A stretch of DNA of 57,847 nucleotides from Atopobiaceae bacterium (GCA_017545665.1 JAFWKQ010000100.1:1-57847), one strand, 5' to 3'. Shown: positions 31,629-40,895, counted from the stretch's first letter. Numbers and translations are program-made. Notes: generated by a model not told the origin, from the sequence alone.

Positions 31629-32363
31629 TTGAACAAGCGCACAGAGAATATCACCGAAGCTATTAAGGGTGCTGTTGCGCCCGATGTGGTGGATGGCATG
31701 GAAAGCGGAAGCACGACCGACCCCATCGGGTCGTCGAACAACCCTTCCAACGTCATTTTCACGCTTGCCAACCTCATTACCTTCTGTCGATTCGGGCTTA
31801 CGATCGTCTTCCTCGTGCTCTTCGTGCAGCACGATCCGAATCTGCGTCCCACGGCCCTGTGCTGCTACGCGATTGCGGCTCTCACAGACTTCTTGGATGG
31901 GCAGGTCGCACGTCGCACGCAGACCGTAAGTTGGTTGGGCAAGGTAATGGATCCCATCATGGACCGGTTCCTCCTCTTCACTGGAGTGCTGGGGCTCATG
32001 GCAACCGGGGAGCTTCCCGTTTGGGTTGCCGTCTACGTTGTGGCTCGCGACCTCTATCTTGCCGTTGCCGGTATCATTCTTAGGCGATGGCGCAAGCGAC
32101 CGCTCGACGTCATCTACGTTGGCAAGGCCGCAACGGCTCTTCTTATGATTGGCTTCGTGGACCTACTCCTTGCCGTACCCGTGGTGGGTGGCCTGGGTCT
32201 CGTAGACGTGTCCTGGTTGCCAGGGCTAAACCACGATCCCGCCGCAGTCGGCATATTCTTTGTATATGCCGGCGTCATCTGCTCGTTTATCGCAACGGTT
32301 ATATATACGATTCAGGGCTGGTGCGTACGCAAGGAGGCCATTTCAAAAGGCGTGGGGAAGTGA
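31629..32363 (+). CDS. CDP-alcohol phosphatidyltransferase (PgsA-like paralogue)
   Basis: A ~244-residue membrane enzyme with the CDP-OH-P signature TDFLDGQVARR followed by GKVMDPIMDR (DG-AR-G-D-D) and about five hydrophobic helices. It makes phosphatidylglycerophosphate or a related lipid from CDP-diacylglycerol. A ~45-residue polar N-terminus precedes the first helix. TTG at 31629 is chosen because GGAAGG lies six bases upstream. A second, more standard PgsA is encoded near 52 kb, so this paralogue may make another lipid, such as cardiolipin. It is 5 bp from dacF. Confidence 0.82.
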   Translation: MNKRTENITEAIKGAVAPDVVDGMESGSTTDPIGSSNNPSNVIFTLANLITFCRFGLTIVFLVLFVQHDPNLRPTALCCYAIAALTDFLDGQVARRTQTVSWLGKVMDPIMDRFLLFTGVLGLMATGELPVWVAVYVVARDLYLAVAGIILRRWRKRPLDVIYVGKAATALLMIGFVDLLLAVPVVGGLGLVDVSWLPGLNHDPAAVGIFFVYAGVICSFIATVIYTIQGWCVRKEAISKGVGK

Positions 32364-32368
32364 GCGCA

Positions 32369-33571
32369 ATGATTCGTCGCATCAAGTCGCGTCCCTCGCA
32401 TTGCGCATCCATCACGATTGCCATGGCCTGCCTTGCATCCGTCATCATGATGGCCTTTGCCCTTGTTGGCCCCGCTATTGCCGAGGAGACGGGCGCGGGA
32501 ACGCCCGCACCGCAAATGGGGCAGGACGACCCCGTCTTTGCCGAGGCCGACTCAGCCGCGCTTCTGGATAAGGCGGGAAACGTGCTTTTCGAGCACAATG
32601 GATTGAAGCAGGAGCATCCCGCCTCAACAACCAAGGTGATGACCGCCATGGTTGCGCTCGACTCAAAGCGGGACCTCTCGGAGATCGTGGAGGTCAAGGC
32701 ACCCGATTTGGGCGAGAACTCCCAGATGGGAGACTATTCCACTGGCGATCGCGTGCCCCTGGGAGAGCTTCTTCAAGTCATGCTCGTGTACTCCGCGAAC
32801 GATGCCGCATGGAACGTGGCGACGCATGTGGCGGGTTCCGAGGCGGCATTCGTGGATCGCATGAACAAGAAGGCCGCAGAACTCGGTCTCAAGCACACGC
32901 ACTTTTGCAACAGCCATGGCCTGGAAGAGGACGATCACTATACCTGCGCCCTAGACCTTGCCGAGATCGGACGCTATGCGCTTGAGCACTATCCGTTCAT
33001 CGGGCAAACGGCACTGCTGCGCACGGTAAACACGACCGTCCATGGCGATCTTATAACGCTTAACTCAACGGACCGCCTGCTCGACACCTATGACGGCATT
33101 CGCGGCTTGAAGACAGGCGCAATCGTGGCCAACTATACGTTTATCGGCGCTTCTGGCAGGGGTGAGGTCCAGCTGTATGCGTCTGTGCTGGGATGCAAGA
33201 CGTTCATGGGTCGCTTTGACGACGCCGCAATGCTCATGGATTGGGGATATGCAAAGTACGAGCAGCACCCGCTTACCCGTGGCGGCTGGGTCGTGGCAAC
33301 CAATCCCTACGCATACAATCCAGGGATGAAGGCATACGTACGGTCCACCGCAGACTGCAGCGTACAGGAATGGCCGGGACTAGGTGGCCTATCGTACGCC
33401 ACAACGCAGAGCAAGCCGCATCGACTACTAGACACGAAAACGGAATGCGGCTGGACCACTTGGTCGCAAAGCAACGCAAACGTGGGCACGGCGCTATATG
33501 CGAGCGATGCAACCCCCCGCTTTGCCTCTTCGTGGCCGGTCTTCTCGGCTCCGCTGTTCGAGACTTCCTAG
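32369..33571 (+). CDS. dacF: D-alanyl-D-alanine carboxypeptidase (DacF/PBP5 family)
   Basis: A 400-residue secreted penicillin-binding protein trimming peptidoglycan pentapeptides. A signal peptide covers the first ~38 residues (hydrophobic core CASITIAMACLASVIMMAFA, then AIAEE). Active-site motifs are STTK (catalytic Ser), SAN in YSANDAAWN, and KTG in LKTGAIVANYTF. The C-terminal ~120 residues form the usual beta domain; no terminal membrane anchor is obvious. The ATG overlaps the 3' side of the lipid-synthesis gene region. Confidence 0.93.
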   Translation: MIRRIKSRPSHCASITIAMACLASVIMMAFALVGPAIAEETGAGTPAPQMGQDDPVFAEADSAALLDKAGNVLFEHNGLKQEHPASTTKVMTAMVALDSKRDLSEIVEVKAPDLGENSQMGDYSTGDRVPLGELLQVMLVYSANDAAWNVATHVAGSEAAFVDRMNKKAAELGLKHTHFCNSHGLEEDDHYTCALDLAEIGRYALEHYPFIGQTALLRTVNTTVHGDLITLNSTDRLLDTYDGIRGLKTGAIVANYTFIGASGRGEVQLYASVLGCKTFMGRFDDAAMLMDWGYAKYEQHPLTRGGWVVATNPYAYNPGMKAYVRSTADCSVQEWPGLGGLSYATTQSKPHRLLDTKTECGWTTWSQSNANVGTALYASDATPRFASSWPVFSAPLFETS

Positions 33572-33581
33572 GGGGACGGAA

Positions 33582-34454
33582 TTGGGAGATACGGCTAAAA
33601 GACGCAAGCAAGCATCGCCGCTCTTCACGGAGCACCTTTTGCTCGGCGCCACATTTGGCGAGGGTGGTGTCGTTAGACACTATGAATCGGAAGGCGCACA
33701 CCCTGAGGGCATGCACGAGGGCGAGGCCTTCCTAACTGACGTCTCGCATGTCTTCACCCTTCTTATGGCAGGCGAGCCTTCGCGGTCTTTTGCCGAGGTG
33801 GCTTTTGCTGGCCAACGCCTGGACGTTGGCTCTTGCGAATTCGAGGCGGTGCTCACGGGCGTCGGCTCGGTAGTTTCCATTCCACTGCTCGCGCGCACGG
33901 GCAACAGGGAGTACGTAGCCTTTGACCTCTCGGCCAGATCGGAGGCACTCGACGCCTGGCTCTCCTTCATTAAGGGAGCCGAACAAGATGGATATGCGCC
34001 TTACGCCGCGCTCGAGCTTGAGAACGCAACCAGAACCCATGTAGTCCTTTCCCTGTGTGGCTTAGGTGCTCGAGCAGTGCTCGAGGATTACGTTGGCCGT
34101 GAGCCCCTACCGCAGCCCGGCACGATCGTCTCGTGCCATCTGGACAGAATCCCCTGCGTGATCCTCTCACCACGCTTGGGCGAGATTCCCTGCTACATGA
34201 TCCTCGTTCCACCCCAGGCCAGCGTTGCGCTCTGGAGGAGCTTGCTGTCGTTTCCTGAGGTATCCGTGTGCGGGACCGACCAATTCACACGCATGCTGAG
34301 CAAGGGTTTCCCTCTCTACGGTTCGCTTGGAAGCGATGATGCCATTCAGTTGTCTGCCGCCCAGCTCGTTGAGCATGGCGTCATGCGCAAGGAATCGGAC
34401 TTTATTGGATCGGGTAGAATCTTTGGCAGCAAGGGGGAAGAGGTACGCCCATGA
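33582..34454 (+). CDS. GcvT-like folate-binding protein
   Basis: A 290-residue protein with the layout of aminomethyltransferases/YgfZ: LLLGATFGEGGVVRHYESE near the N-terminus, FLTDVSHVFTLLMAGEPSRSF, and a C-terminal beta-barrel. It has no adjacent gcvH/gcvP and lacks clear T-protein catalytic residues, so a folate-dependent Fe-S repair role like YgfZ or another role is possible. The TTG start is chosen by GGGGGACGGAA. It overlaps ridA by 4 bp. Confidence 0.65.
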   Translation: MGDTAKRRKQASPLFTEHLLLGATFGEGGVVRHYESEGAHPEGMHEGEAFLTDVSHVFTLLMAGEPSRSFAEVAFAGQRLDVGSCEFEAVLTGVGSVVSIPLLARTGNREYVAFDLSARSEALDAWLSFIKGAEQDGYAPYAALELENATRTHVVLSLCGLGARAVLEDYVGREPLPQPGTIVSCHLDRIPCVILSPRLGEIPCYMILVPPQASVALWRSLLSFPEVSVCGTDQFTRMLSKGFPLYGSLGSDDAIQLSAAQLVEHGVMRKESDFIGSGRIFGSKGEEVRP

Positions 34455-34831
34455 AATACTCAATCAACGGCTTGGGCATTCCAGAGGCACACGGCCCATA
34501 TTCGCAAGGCACCACCGCCGGTCGCCTGGTCTTTGCCTCAGGGCAGATAGCGTACGAGCCCAACGACTCAACGCGCGTCATCGATGGCGACGCGGCAGAG
34601 CAGACCGAGCGAATAATCGACATCATCGAGGCAATTCTGGGCGAGGTTGACTGCACGCTTTCAGACGTAGCGCAGACGACGGTCTACCTTGCCAGCATTG
34701 ACGATATGGACGCGATGAACGAAGTGTACGAACGCAGGTTCCCCGCACCTGCTCCAGCGAGGGCTGTTGTCGCCGTTTCGGCGCTTCCCTTAGGAGCACT
34801 CGTGGAAATGGACTGTGTTGCGTGCCGCTAG
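34451..34831 (+). CDS. ridA: RidA/YjgF-family enamine/imine deaminase
   Basis: A 126-residue trimeric-barrel protein that hydrolyses reactive 2-aminoacrylate. HGPYSQGTTAGRLVFASGQIA is the signature, with the catalytic Arg in PARAVVAVSALPLGALVEMDC. It overlaps the GcvT-like gene upstream. Confidence 0.93.
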   Translation: MKYSINGLGIPEAHGPYSQGTTAGRLVFASGQIAYEPNDSTRVIDGDAAEQTERIIDIIEAILGEVDCTLSDVAQTTVYLASIDDMDAMNEVYERRFPAPAPARAVVAVSALPLGALVEMDCVACR

Positions 34832-34871
34832 GAGTATTATGGTTAGGTACGACATGAAGAGGGGAGAGCAC

Positions 34872-35297
34872 ATGCAACCCAAACGCACTGCCATGGGTGC
34901 AACCGAGATATTCCGCATGCCTTCGTCCGACTCAACCATACCAGATCTCATGGGTGGTTCGGTTATGGCAAAGCCTACGGTCACGATCGTAAAGGGCCCG
35001 ATGTCGGGCGAGACGTTCGAGCTTGATAGCAACGACATCACGCTTGGGCGCGATCCCAAGAACAGCGTGTTCCTTAACGATATGACCGTCTCGCGCAAAC
35101 ATGCGCATATCGACCTTTCCGGACTTGCGCGATCGGGATATGCCACCATCGAAGACCTTGGTTCCCTCAATGGCACCTGGGTCGACGGGGCCATTGTGAA
35201 CAAGGCCGTGCTAAAGGATGGATCCACCATTCAGATCGGGACGTTCCGCATGGTGTTCCATACCAATCGACGCGTCATGCGTGTGGAGACGGGGTAG
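34872..35297 (+). CDS. garA: FHA-domain protein, GarA homologue
   Basis: A ~141-residue phosphothreonine-binding protein. The N-terminal tail has ATEIFRMP, matching the phosphorylatable ETTSVFR of mycobacterial GarA. The FHA domain shows ITLGRDPKNSVFLNDMTVSRKHAHI and DLGSLNGTWVDG, then VQIG-like TIQIGTFRMVFHT. GarA controls glutamate and TCA enzymes according to phosphorylation by PknG/PknB. ATG at 34872 has GGGGAGAG upstream; an in-frame ATG at 34839 (AGGAG) is also possible. The next gene is an FtsR-like regulator, as in mycobacteria. Confidence 0.88.
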   Translation: MQPKRTAMGATEIFRMPSSDSTIPDLMGGSVMAKPTVTIVKGPMSGETFELDSNDITLGRDPKNSVFLNDMTVSRKHAHIDLSGLARSGYATIEDLGSLNGTWVDGAIVNKAVLKDGSTIQIGTFRMVFHTNRRVMRVETG

Positions 35298-35302
35298 GCC
35301 CC

Positions 35303-36052
35303 ATGCCCGATGCCGGTTATCTAACCATAGGAAAGGTCGTCAAGCGACTGCAAGCGCAGTATCCCGATCTTTCGGTGTCTAAGGTGCGCTACCTTGAGGA
35401 TGAGGGGCTTCTTAACCCCTCGCGCACTCCAGGTGGCTATAGGCTCTACTCACAACACGACGTGCGTAGGCTCGAGACCATCCTATACCTGCAAAAGAAT
35501 CGATTCATGCCGCTCCACGTGATTCGAGAGGAACTCGCGCGTGGCGACAACATCGTATTAGGCGAGACCGACGAGCAACCGCTCCCGTCCATAGCGGAGT
35601 CCCAGGCCATCCCTCGCTCACAGATCGAGGATGCCGAAGAGGCCGAGATGATGGAGAAGTACCATCCTCTTAGCCACATGCCCGAACTCTTGGGTGTGAG
35701 CGTGTCTTTTGTGCGCGAGCTCTCGGAGGCGGGTGTGATTCGCATGCGTCGCTCACCTAGGGGCAGGGACCTCGTAGACGGACACGACATCCCCCTTATT
35801 CGCACCTGTGAGGAGCTTCGTCGCTTTGGAATCGCACCTAAGAATCTCAGACAGTATGTGCAGGCCGCCAATCGCGAAAGCGGCATGTTCGAGCAGGCGC
35901 TCACGGTTTATGGGGCAAGCGCGTCGGGTGGGGGAGCCGAACCTACCGATGAGCAGCGTGAGCGCTACGACAATGCGCTGTCGCGTATGATTATGCTAAC
36001 GAATGCCGTCCGCGAGAGCCTTATTCGTCGCAGTCTTAAGAAGGGTTCCTAA
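35303..36052 (+). CDS. ftsR: MerR-family transcriptional regulator, FtsR-like
   Basis: A 249-residue regulator with a MerR helix-turn-helix at the N-terminus (LTIGKVVKRLQAQYPDLSVS, KVRYLEDEGLLNPSRTPGGY). A second helix-turn-helix-like part follows at ~115-190 (SHMPELLGVSVSFVRELSEAG). No metal-binding cysteines are present. The double-HTH arrangement and position immediately after garA match mycobacterial Rv1828/corynebacterial FtsR, which activate ftsZ. Confidence 0.85.
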   Translation: MPDAGYLTIGKVVKRLQAQYPDLSVSKVRYLEDEGLLNPSRTPGGYRLYSQHDVRRLETILYLQKNRFMPLHVIREELARGDNIVLGETDEQPLPSIAESQAIPRSQIEDAEEAEMMEKYHPLSHMPELLGVSVSFVRELSEAGVIRMRRSPRGRDLVDGHDIPLIRTCEELRRFGIAPKNLRQYVQAANRESGMFEQALTVYGASASGGGAEPTDEQRERYDNALSRMIMLTNAVRESLIRRSLKKGS

Positions 36053-36093
36053 CGGCATTCATAAGAATTGGTTGTTATTAGAGAGGGGCTTGC

Positions 36094-36630
36094 ATGGCAA
36101 TCATAGACTACGAGAAGCTGATCGTGGACATTCCCGACTACCCGGAGCCTGGAGTGATATTTAAGGACATCACGCCGCTCTTGTCGGACAAGCAAGGCCT
36201 TGCCGCCGTTGTGGATGACATTGCCATTCATTTTATGGATAGGGGAATCACGAAGGTCGTTGGCGCCGAAGCGCGCGGTTTCCTTGTGGGCGCACCCGTA
36301 GCATACAGGCTTGGAGCGGGCTTCGTGCCAGCGCGTAAGCCCGGCAAGCTGCCCCGCGAGGTCTACAGCGAGCAGTATTCGCTGGAATACGGAACCGATG
36401 CGCTCGAGATGCATAAGGACTCGCTGTGCGCTGACGATCGCGTGCTGATTGCAGACGATCTCGTGGCAACCGCGGGAACTGCCGTCGCAACAGCTAAGCT
36501 CATAGAGAAGGCGGGCGCACAGGTTATGGGCTTTGCGTTCGTGCTCGAGCTCGCCTTCCTCAATCCTCGTCAGATAATTGGCAAAGAGTTCAGCCAAGAG
36601 GTATATACGCTCATAAAAGTAAACGACTAA
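36094..36630 (+). CDS. apt: Adenine phosphoribosyltransferase
   Basis: A 178-residue salvage enzyme making AMP from adenine and PRPP. PEPGVIFKDITPLL, GAEARGFLVGAPVAYRLGAG and the PRPP loop VLIADDLVATAGTAVA are all diagnostic. GAGAGGGG precedes the ATG. Confidence 0.96.
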   Translation: MAIIDYEKLIVDIPDYPEPGVIFKDITPLLSDKQGLAAVVDDIAIHFMDRGITKVVGAEARGFLVGAPVAYRLGAGFVPARKPGKLPREVYSEQYSLEYGTDALEMHKDSLCADDRVLIADDLVATAGTAVATAKLIEKAGAQVMGFAFVLELAFLNPRQIIGKEFSQEVYTLIKVND

Positions 36631-36642
36631 GCACATCCCATC

Positions 36643-38280
36643 GTGCACTTTGCCGTTGGACATAGGGGAAACGACACAGGCCCCATTCCAGAACAGATGC
36701 ACCTCTCGCGTATGGGGCGCGTGAGGCTTGTTGTGGAAGGGGCACTGGTAGGCGTTACCGTAGGCTTCGTAATCGCTCTCTATCGTTTTTCGCTCGCTCA
36801 TGCCGAGAGCCTCATGCGAACGGCTACCGCGTTCCTCCAAAAGCATGGCCCTCTGATGGCCGTTTGGTTTGCGGTGCTTGTTGTTCTATGCCTCGTTGTG
36901 GACCGCCTCTTGGTGTTCGAACCATATACGCAGGGCTCTGGAATACCTCAGGTTGACGCAGAGGTCGCAAACCAACTGGACATGCCTTGGTACCGTGTAA
37001 TGTCCATAAAGCTCGTAGAAGGCATTCTGTGCGCATTTGCGGGCCTCTCTTTGGGTCGAGAAGGTCCTTCCATACTGTTGGGCGGTATGGCGGCAAAGGG
37101 CATATCTCGCATGGTGGGCAAGGGGAGTGCCCAGAGGGGCCATGAGCGACTTTTGGTTACTTGCGGTGCGGCAGCAGGCATGAGCGCGGCCTTTCACGCG
37201 CCGCTTACGGGCGTCCTCTTTGCCGTGGAGGAAATTCACAAATCGTTTTCGCCCATTTTGATAATCTCCGTGATGACGGCATCGACGGTCTCGGACTTTG
37301 TCTCCTCACACCTTCTTGGCGTAAACCCCCTCATACATTTGGTCGTGTATAGCTCTGCGCCGCACGGTCTCTATCCCTTGATTCTCCTTATGGGCGTCGT
37401 ATGCGGCATCCTTGGATTCGTGCACAACAAAGGCATGTTCTTCGTGCAGGACCGCTTGTTTGGTCGCCTGGCGCTTAGGACGCCCTTCGTTCGAATGATC
37501 GCGCCTTTTTTGCTTGCGGGCGTCTTTGCGTTCGTATGGCCGGACCTGCTTTGCGGTGGCGACGCAATACTGGAGCGCGTCATGGACGTTGGCAGCCAAA
37601 GCGCGTTCGTACTTCTTGCGCTCTTGTTTGGGAAATACGTGTTCACCACGCTTTGCTTTGGGTCGGGCGCACCAGGTGGCACGTTGTTTCCGCTCGTGGC
37701 AATGGGGTCTTTGGTGGGCGCACTTTACGGCATGGCAGCGTCTGCGTTTTTGGGTGCCACCACTGCCTACGAAAACGGCTTCATCGTTTTGGGTATCGCC
37801 GGTTTGTTTGCCGCTGTTATACAGGCACCGGTGACTGCCGTCGTGTTGGTATTCGAACTTACGGGCAGTCTCGAGGCGCTCTTGGCAACCACGGTAGTTT
37901 CGGCAGTCGCATACGTCGTCTCGACTCTTTTGGGCAACGAGGCGTTCTATGAGCACTTGTATGCAAGGCTTCTTGGGCTAGCAGCCAAAAACGGCGCAAG
38001 CGGAGAAGAAAAGGACCTGCTTGGCAACAGGGTTATGCGCGGGCACGAGATCGTGCATAGCTACGTTGTTGGGGTTGGATCCAACGTAGAGGGAAAGCTC
38101 ATAAGCGAGGTGCCCTGGCCAGCGGATGCGCTTGTAGTAACCATACGTGAGGCCGGCGTGAAGCTTGTGCCAAAGGGTTCCACACGTCTTACCGCGCTGA
38201 GCGAAGTAAGCGTAATAATGGATGACACAAGGGAGGCTGAAACCGACCGGGCGTTGCGCGAGCTCTTTGAGGCACACTGA
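36643..38280 (+). CDS. ClC-family chloride/proton antiporter with C-terminal RCK_C domain
   Basis: A 545-residue membrane protein. ClC selectivity motifs are GSGIP, LGREGPSILLGG (with the gating Glu that marks an antiporter) and SGAPGGTLFPLVAMG; ten or more hydrophobic helices are present. The C-terminal ~80 residues (VVGVGSNVEGKLISEVPW and on) resemble a TrkA-C/RCK_C ligand domain. Start is uncertain: GTG at 36643 has no good ribosome site; ATG at 36697 is an alternative. It follows apt by 12 bp. Confidence 0.9.
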   Translation: MHFAVGHRGNDTGPIPEQMHLSRMGRVRLVVEGALVGVTVGFVIALYRFSLAHAESLMRTATAFLQKHGPLMAVWFAVLVVLCLVVDRLLVFEPYTQGSGIPQVDAEVANQLDMPWYRVMSIKLVEGILCAFAGLSLGREGPSILLGGMAAKGISRMVGKGSAQRGHERLLVTCGAAAGMSAAFHAPLTGVLFAVEEIHKSFSPILIISVMTASTVSDFVSSHLLGVNPLIHLVVYSSAPHGLYPLILLMGVVCGILGFVHNKGMFFVQDRLFGRLALRTPFVRMIAPFLLAGVFAFVWPDLLCGGDAILERVMDVGSQSAFVLLALLFGKYVFTTLCFGSGAPGGTLFPLVAMGSLVGALYGMAASAFLGATTAYENGFIVLGIAGLFAAVIQAPVTAVVLVFELTGSLEALLATTVVSAVAYVVSTLLGNEAFYEHLYARLLGLAAKNGASGEEKDLLGNRVMRGHEIVHSYVVGVGSNVEGKLISEVPWPADALVVTIREAGVKLVPKGSTRLTALSEVSVIMDDTREAETDRALRELFEAH

Positions 38281-38330
38281 CGCACGTCAAAGAGACCTGG
38301 TCGCCATTTTTCGTCTGAACTTGCCGTTGC

Positions 38331-38444
38331 TTAGGCCCAAACAACGGATATCTCAAAATAACTCATCGCAAGTGCCCATAGTATTACGGCAATAGCAATA
38401 ACGCATGTTACGATGACGATAATGACCTTGGCCTTACCCGACAC
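38331..38444 (-). CDS. 37-residue single-span membrane peptide
   Basis: A GTG codon follows GGAGCCAGAC and opens a 38-codon frame: M-S-G-K-A-K, then a continuous hydrophobic stretch VIIVIVTCVIAIAVILW, a short ALAMSYFEISVVWA tail and TAA. Charge before the span suggests an N-in orientation. Its ribosome site overlaps the stop of the upstream small membrane gene, so the two look translationally coupled. No family recognised. Confidence 0.55.
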   Translation of the reverse strand: MSGKAKVIIVIVTCVIAIAVILWALAMSYFEISVVWA

Positions 38445-38453
38445 GTCTGGCTC

Positions 38454-38678
38454 CTAGAGCACGCGGAAAAGGAGAAGCAGCAGAATTATGAAGGCAAGCG
38501 CGCCGAGTCCCGCACCAATGTATACGAGACGAGTGGCAGACTCGTCGTGCTCAACAACGCGGCCAGTAGCCATCAAGATGCTTGCCCTCGAGAAGTTGCG
38601 GCTGCGGCGCATGCCAAACCATACGAGCGAATACGACGCGATTATGAGAAAAAACAGGATCACATACCAAGGCGACAC
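38454..38678 (-). CDS. Small membrane protein with two spans (74 aa)
   Basis: Begins near SPWYVILFFLIIASYSLVWF (span 1), then a basic loop GMRRSRNFSRASILMATGRV and a second span GAGLGALAFIILLLLLFRVL. GTG at 38678 is preferred because GGAGG is ten bases upstream. It precedes a 37-residue membrane peptide. Function unknown. The ~50 bp on the clc side contain nothing obvious. Confidence 0.6.
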   Translation of the reverse strand: MSPWYVILFFLIIASYSLVWFGMRRSRNFSRASILMATGRVVEHDESATRLVYIGAGLGALAFIILLLLLFRVL

Positions 38679-38826
38679 GCTGCACACACCTCCAGCTCCA
38701 TAAGCGACAAACATATGTTAGCGCATTTGTCGATTGGGGGAGCCCCTAAAGACAAACGCGCCAAACACTTAACGCTCTTACTTTACATAAGTGCGATTAT
38801 CAGACGTAAACACAAATTGAGGAACA

Positions 38827-39774
38827 TCAGCTATCGACTGGATGGCCAAGGTACGCGGATGCGCTCGTCGCGGCAATCGCGCCATCGCTCGCAGCCGTAA
38901 CGATCTGGCGCAACGGCTTCTCCCGTACGTCACCCGCAACAAAGAGTCCGGGTGTCTTTGTTTCCATGCGCTCATTTGCTACGACGTAACCGACACCATT
39001 GCGCTCAACCAGATTAGCCACAAGTTCAGATGCGGGTACGCGCCCCACGAACACGAACACTCCAACGCCTTGCTCGAACTCCTCCGCATACTCCTCGGAG
39101 GTCTCGTTGTTTCTGAACGTAATCCTCTGGATGCTGCCTTCGCCACTCACGCCCACGATTGACGTGAGGAAACGAATGGATGTCTTGGGGTTATTGTTGA
39201 GCTTTTCCGCCACGGCAGCCTGTGCGCGCAGATGGTCCTTGCGTACGATCAACGTCACTTTTTCTGCGAATCTGGTGAGGAACAGAGCTTCTTCCGCAGC
39301 GGAGTTCCCGCCACCGATTACGAATACCTCGCGACCCCTGAAGAACATACCATCACAGGTTGCGCAATACGACACGCCCTTGCCAGCGTACTCTAGCTCT
39401 CCCTCGAAACCAGCCTTGCGTGGCGTAGCACCGCCCGCCACGATGACCGTCTTTGCCTCGTACTCGCAAGAGGTCGTTTTAACTGCGAAGAGTCCGGTTT
39501 CTTCATCTCTCGCTATGGAAGAGACGTTTTCCATAACGATCTGTGCCCCAAGGTCCTCCGCCTGACGTTGCATGGCGTCTACCAGCGAGAATCCGTCGGT
39601 ATGCGGAACGCCTGGATAATTGTCCACATCACTCGTAAGAACGACTTGCCCGCCGACCGCCTCTTGCTCGAGCGTCACCGTATCGAGCATCGCCCTTTGC
39701 GCATAGATCGCGGCCGAAAGACCTGCTGGCCCTCCGCCTACAATCACCAAGTCCTTCTCTATTGCTGAACTCAT
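38827..39774 (-). CDS. trxB: Thioredoxin reductase
   Basis: A 315-residue flavoprotein reducing thioredoxin with NADPH. The FAD motif is VIVGGGPAGLSAAIYAQRA, the redox-active disulfide SYCATCDGMFF, the NADPH loop VIGGGNSAAEEALFL and the C-terminal GLFVAGDVREKPLRQIVTAA. AAAAGGGGAG precedes the ATG. It probably supports the Bcp peroxiredoxin at 3.5 kb. Confidence 0.97.
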   Translation of the reverse strand: MSSAIEKDLVIVGGGPAGLSAAIYAQRAMLDTVTLEQEAVGGQVVLTSDVDNYPGVPHTDGFSLVDAMQRQAEDLGAQIVMENVSSIARDEETGLFAVKTTSCEYEAKTVIVAGGATPRKAGFEGELEYAGKGVSYCATCDGMFFRGREVFVIGGGNSAAEEALFLTRFAEKVTLIVRKDHLRAQAAVAEKLNNNPKTSIRFLTSIVGVSGEGSIQRITFRNNETSEEYAEEFEQGVGVFVFVGRVPASELVANLVERNGVGYVVANERMETKTPGLFVAGDVREKPLRQIVTAASDGAIAATSASAYLGHPVDS

Positions 39775-39897
39775 GAGACTCCCCTTTTCGAGTTTGTACT
39801 ATTACATCGTGCACGATTAGTTTATCACCAATCGTGCTCCTGCATGAGGAATCCATAGCGGCCCACGGCACGTGTGCCAGAGCCCTAGACGAAGGTG

Positions 39898-40344
39898 CTA
39901 TATGCCGCTTGAGCCAAACCCTCCCGCACCGCGATCTGTCTCTGAAAGCTCGTCCGTCTCGACGAGCCTCACGGCTGGCACGGCCTGTATGACGAGCTGG
40001 GCGATTCGGTCCCCTTTGCGGATGTGAATGGGCTCGTGTGCGTCTAGGTTTATGGCGATGATCTTTAGTTCGCCGCGATAGTGCGCATCTATGAGACCGG
40101 GGGTATTGACGATTGACAGTCCCTGCCGTATGGCAAGGCCGCTACGCGGTTGCACGAATCCCGCATAGCCGTCGGGCAACGCAATGGCCAGGCCAGTAGG
40201 CACCAGCTTTCGCTCAAAGGGCTCAAGCGTAACGTCCTCAGAAGAGCGCAGATCAAGGCCCGCATCGCCCGCATAGGCATATGTGGGTAGCTCAACCGTT
40301 GGGTCGAGACGCTTTATGGGCACAACAATGCTGCTTTGGCTCAT
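39898..40344 (-). CDS. dut: dUTP diphosphatase
   Basis: A 148-residue trimeric dUTPase removing dUTP and supplying dUMP. All five motifs are present: [40 protein letters not shown] and [10 protein letters not shown] at the very C-terminus. The start overlaps the stop of nrdR upstream (ATGA). Confidence 0.97.
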   Translation of the reverse strand: MSQSSIVVPIKRLDPTVELPTYAYAGDAGLDLRSSEDVTLEPFERKLVPTGLAIALPDGYAGFVQPRSGLAIRQGLSIVNTPGLIDAHYRGELKIIAINLDAHEPIHIRKGDRIAQLVIQAVPAVRLVETDELSETDRGAGGFGSSGI

Positions 40345-40790
40345 TGCAGAAGACTCCTTAGCTCATCGGAGAACTCATCAACATCCTTAAAGTCACGATA
40401 GACGGACGCAAAACGCACATACGCGACCTTGTCAATTGAAAGCAATCGCTTGAGAACCATGTTGCCGATTTCCTGAGAGGTAATCTCTCCAATGCCGTTG
40501 TCGCGCAGGTCGCCCTCTATGCCATCCAGAAGCGCGTTGAGCGTTCCCAGCGGTATGTTGCGCTTTACCGTGGCGCGAACAAGGCCACGCATGATCTTCT
40601 GCCTGTCGAAGGTCTCTTTACCACCATCCTTCTTTACGACGATCAATGGCGTTTCCTCACGTCGTTCGTAAGTGGTAAATCGCATGCCACAGCGTACGCA
40701 CTCACGGCGGCGACGGATTGCCTCATGGTTTTCGGACGGCCTGGAATCAACCACCTTGGATTCCTCACACCCACACTTTGGACAACGCAT
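40341..40790 (-). CDS. nrdR: NrdR transcriptional repressor of ribonucleotide reductases
   Basis: A 149-residue repressor with an N-terminal zinc ribbon ([18 protein letters not shown] and [16 protein letters not shown]) and an ATP-cone ([20 protein letters not shown]). GGGGG four bases ahead fixes the start at MRCPKC. It is coupled to dut, linking deoxynucleotide supply genes; nrd genes themselves are not in the window. Confidence 0.96.
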   Translation of the reverse strand: MRCPKCGCEESKVVDSRPSENHEAIRRRRECVRCGMRFTTYERREETPLIVVKKDGGKETFDRQKIMRGLVRATVKRNIPLGTLNALLDGIEGDLRDNGIGEITSQEIGNMVLKRLLSIDKVAYVRFASVYRDFKDVDEFSDELRSLLQ

Positions 40791-40895
40791 AATACCCCCT
40801 ACATGCTCTGTAGGAACCATAGCATACGCAATGCGCCAGCGGTATGAAAATGATTGCATGGAAACCCAAACGCTACGTAGTTAGTTGTTCGACTC

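Noticed and set aside
32087..32368. N-terminal extension of DacF overlapping the phosphatidyltransferase gene
   Set aside because: A signal peptide must start near 32369, and the overlapped frame is that of a well-supported membrane enzyme.
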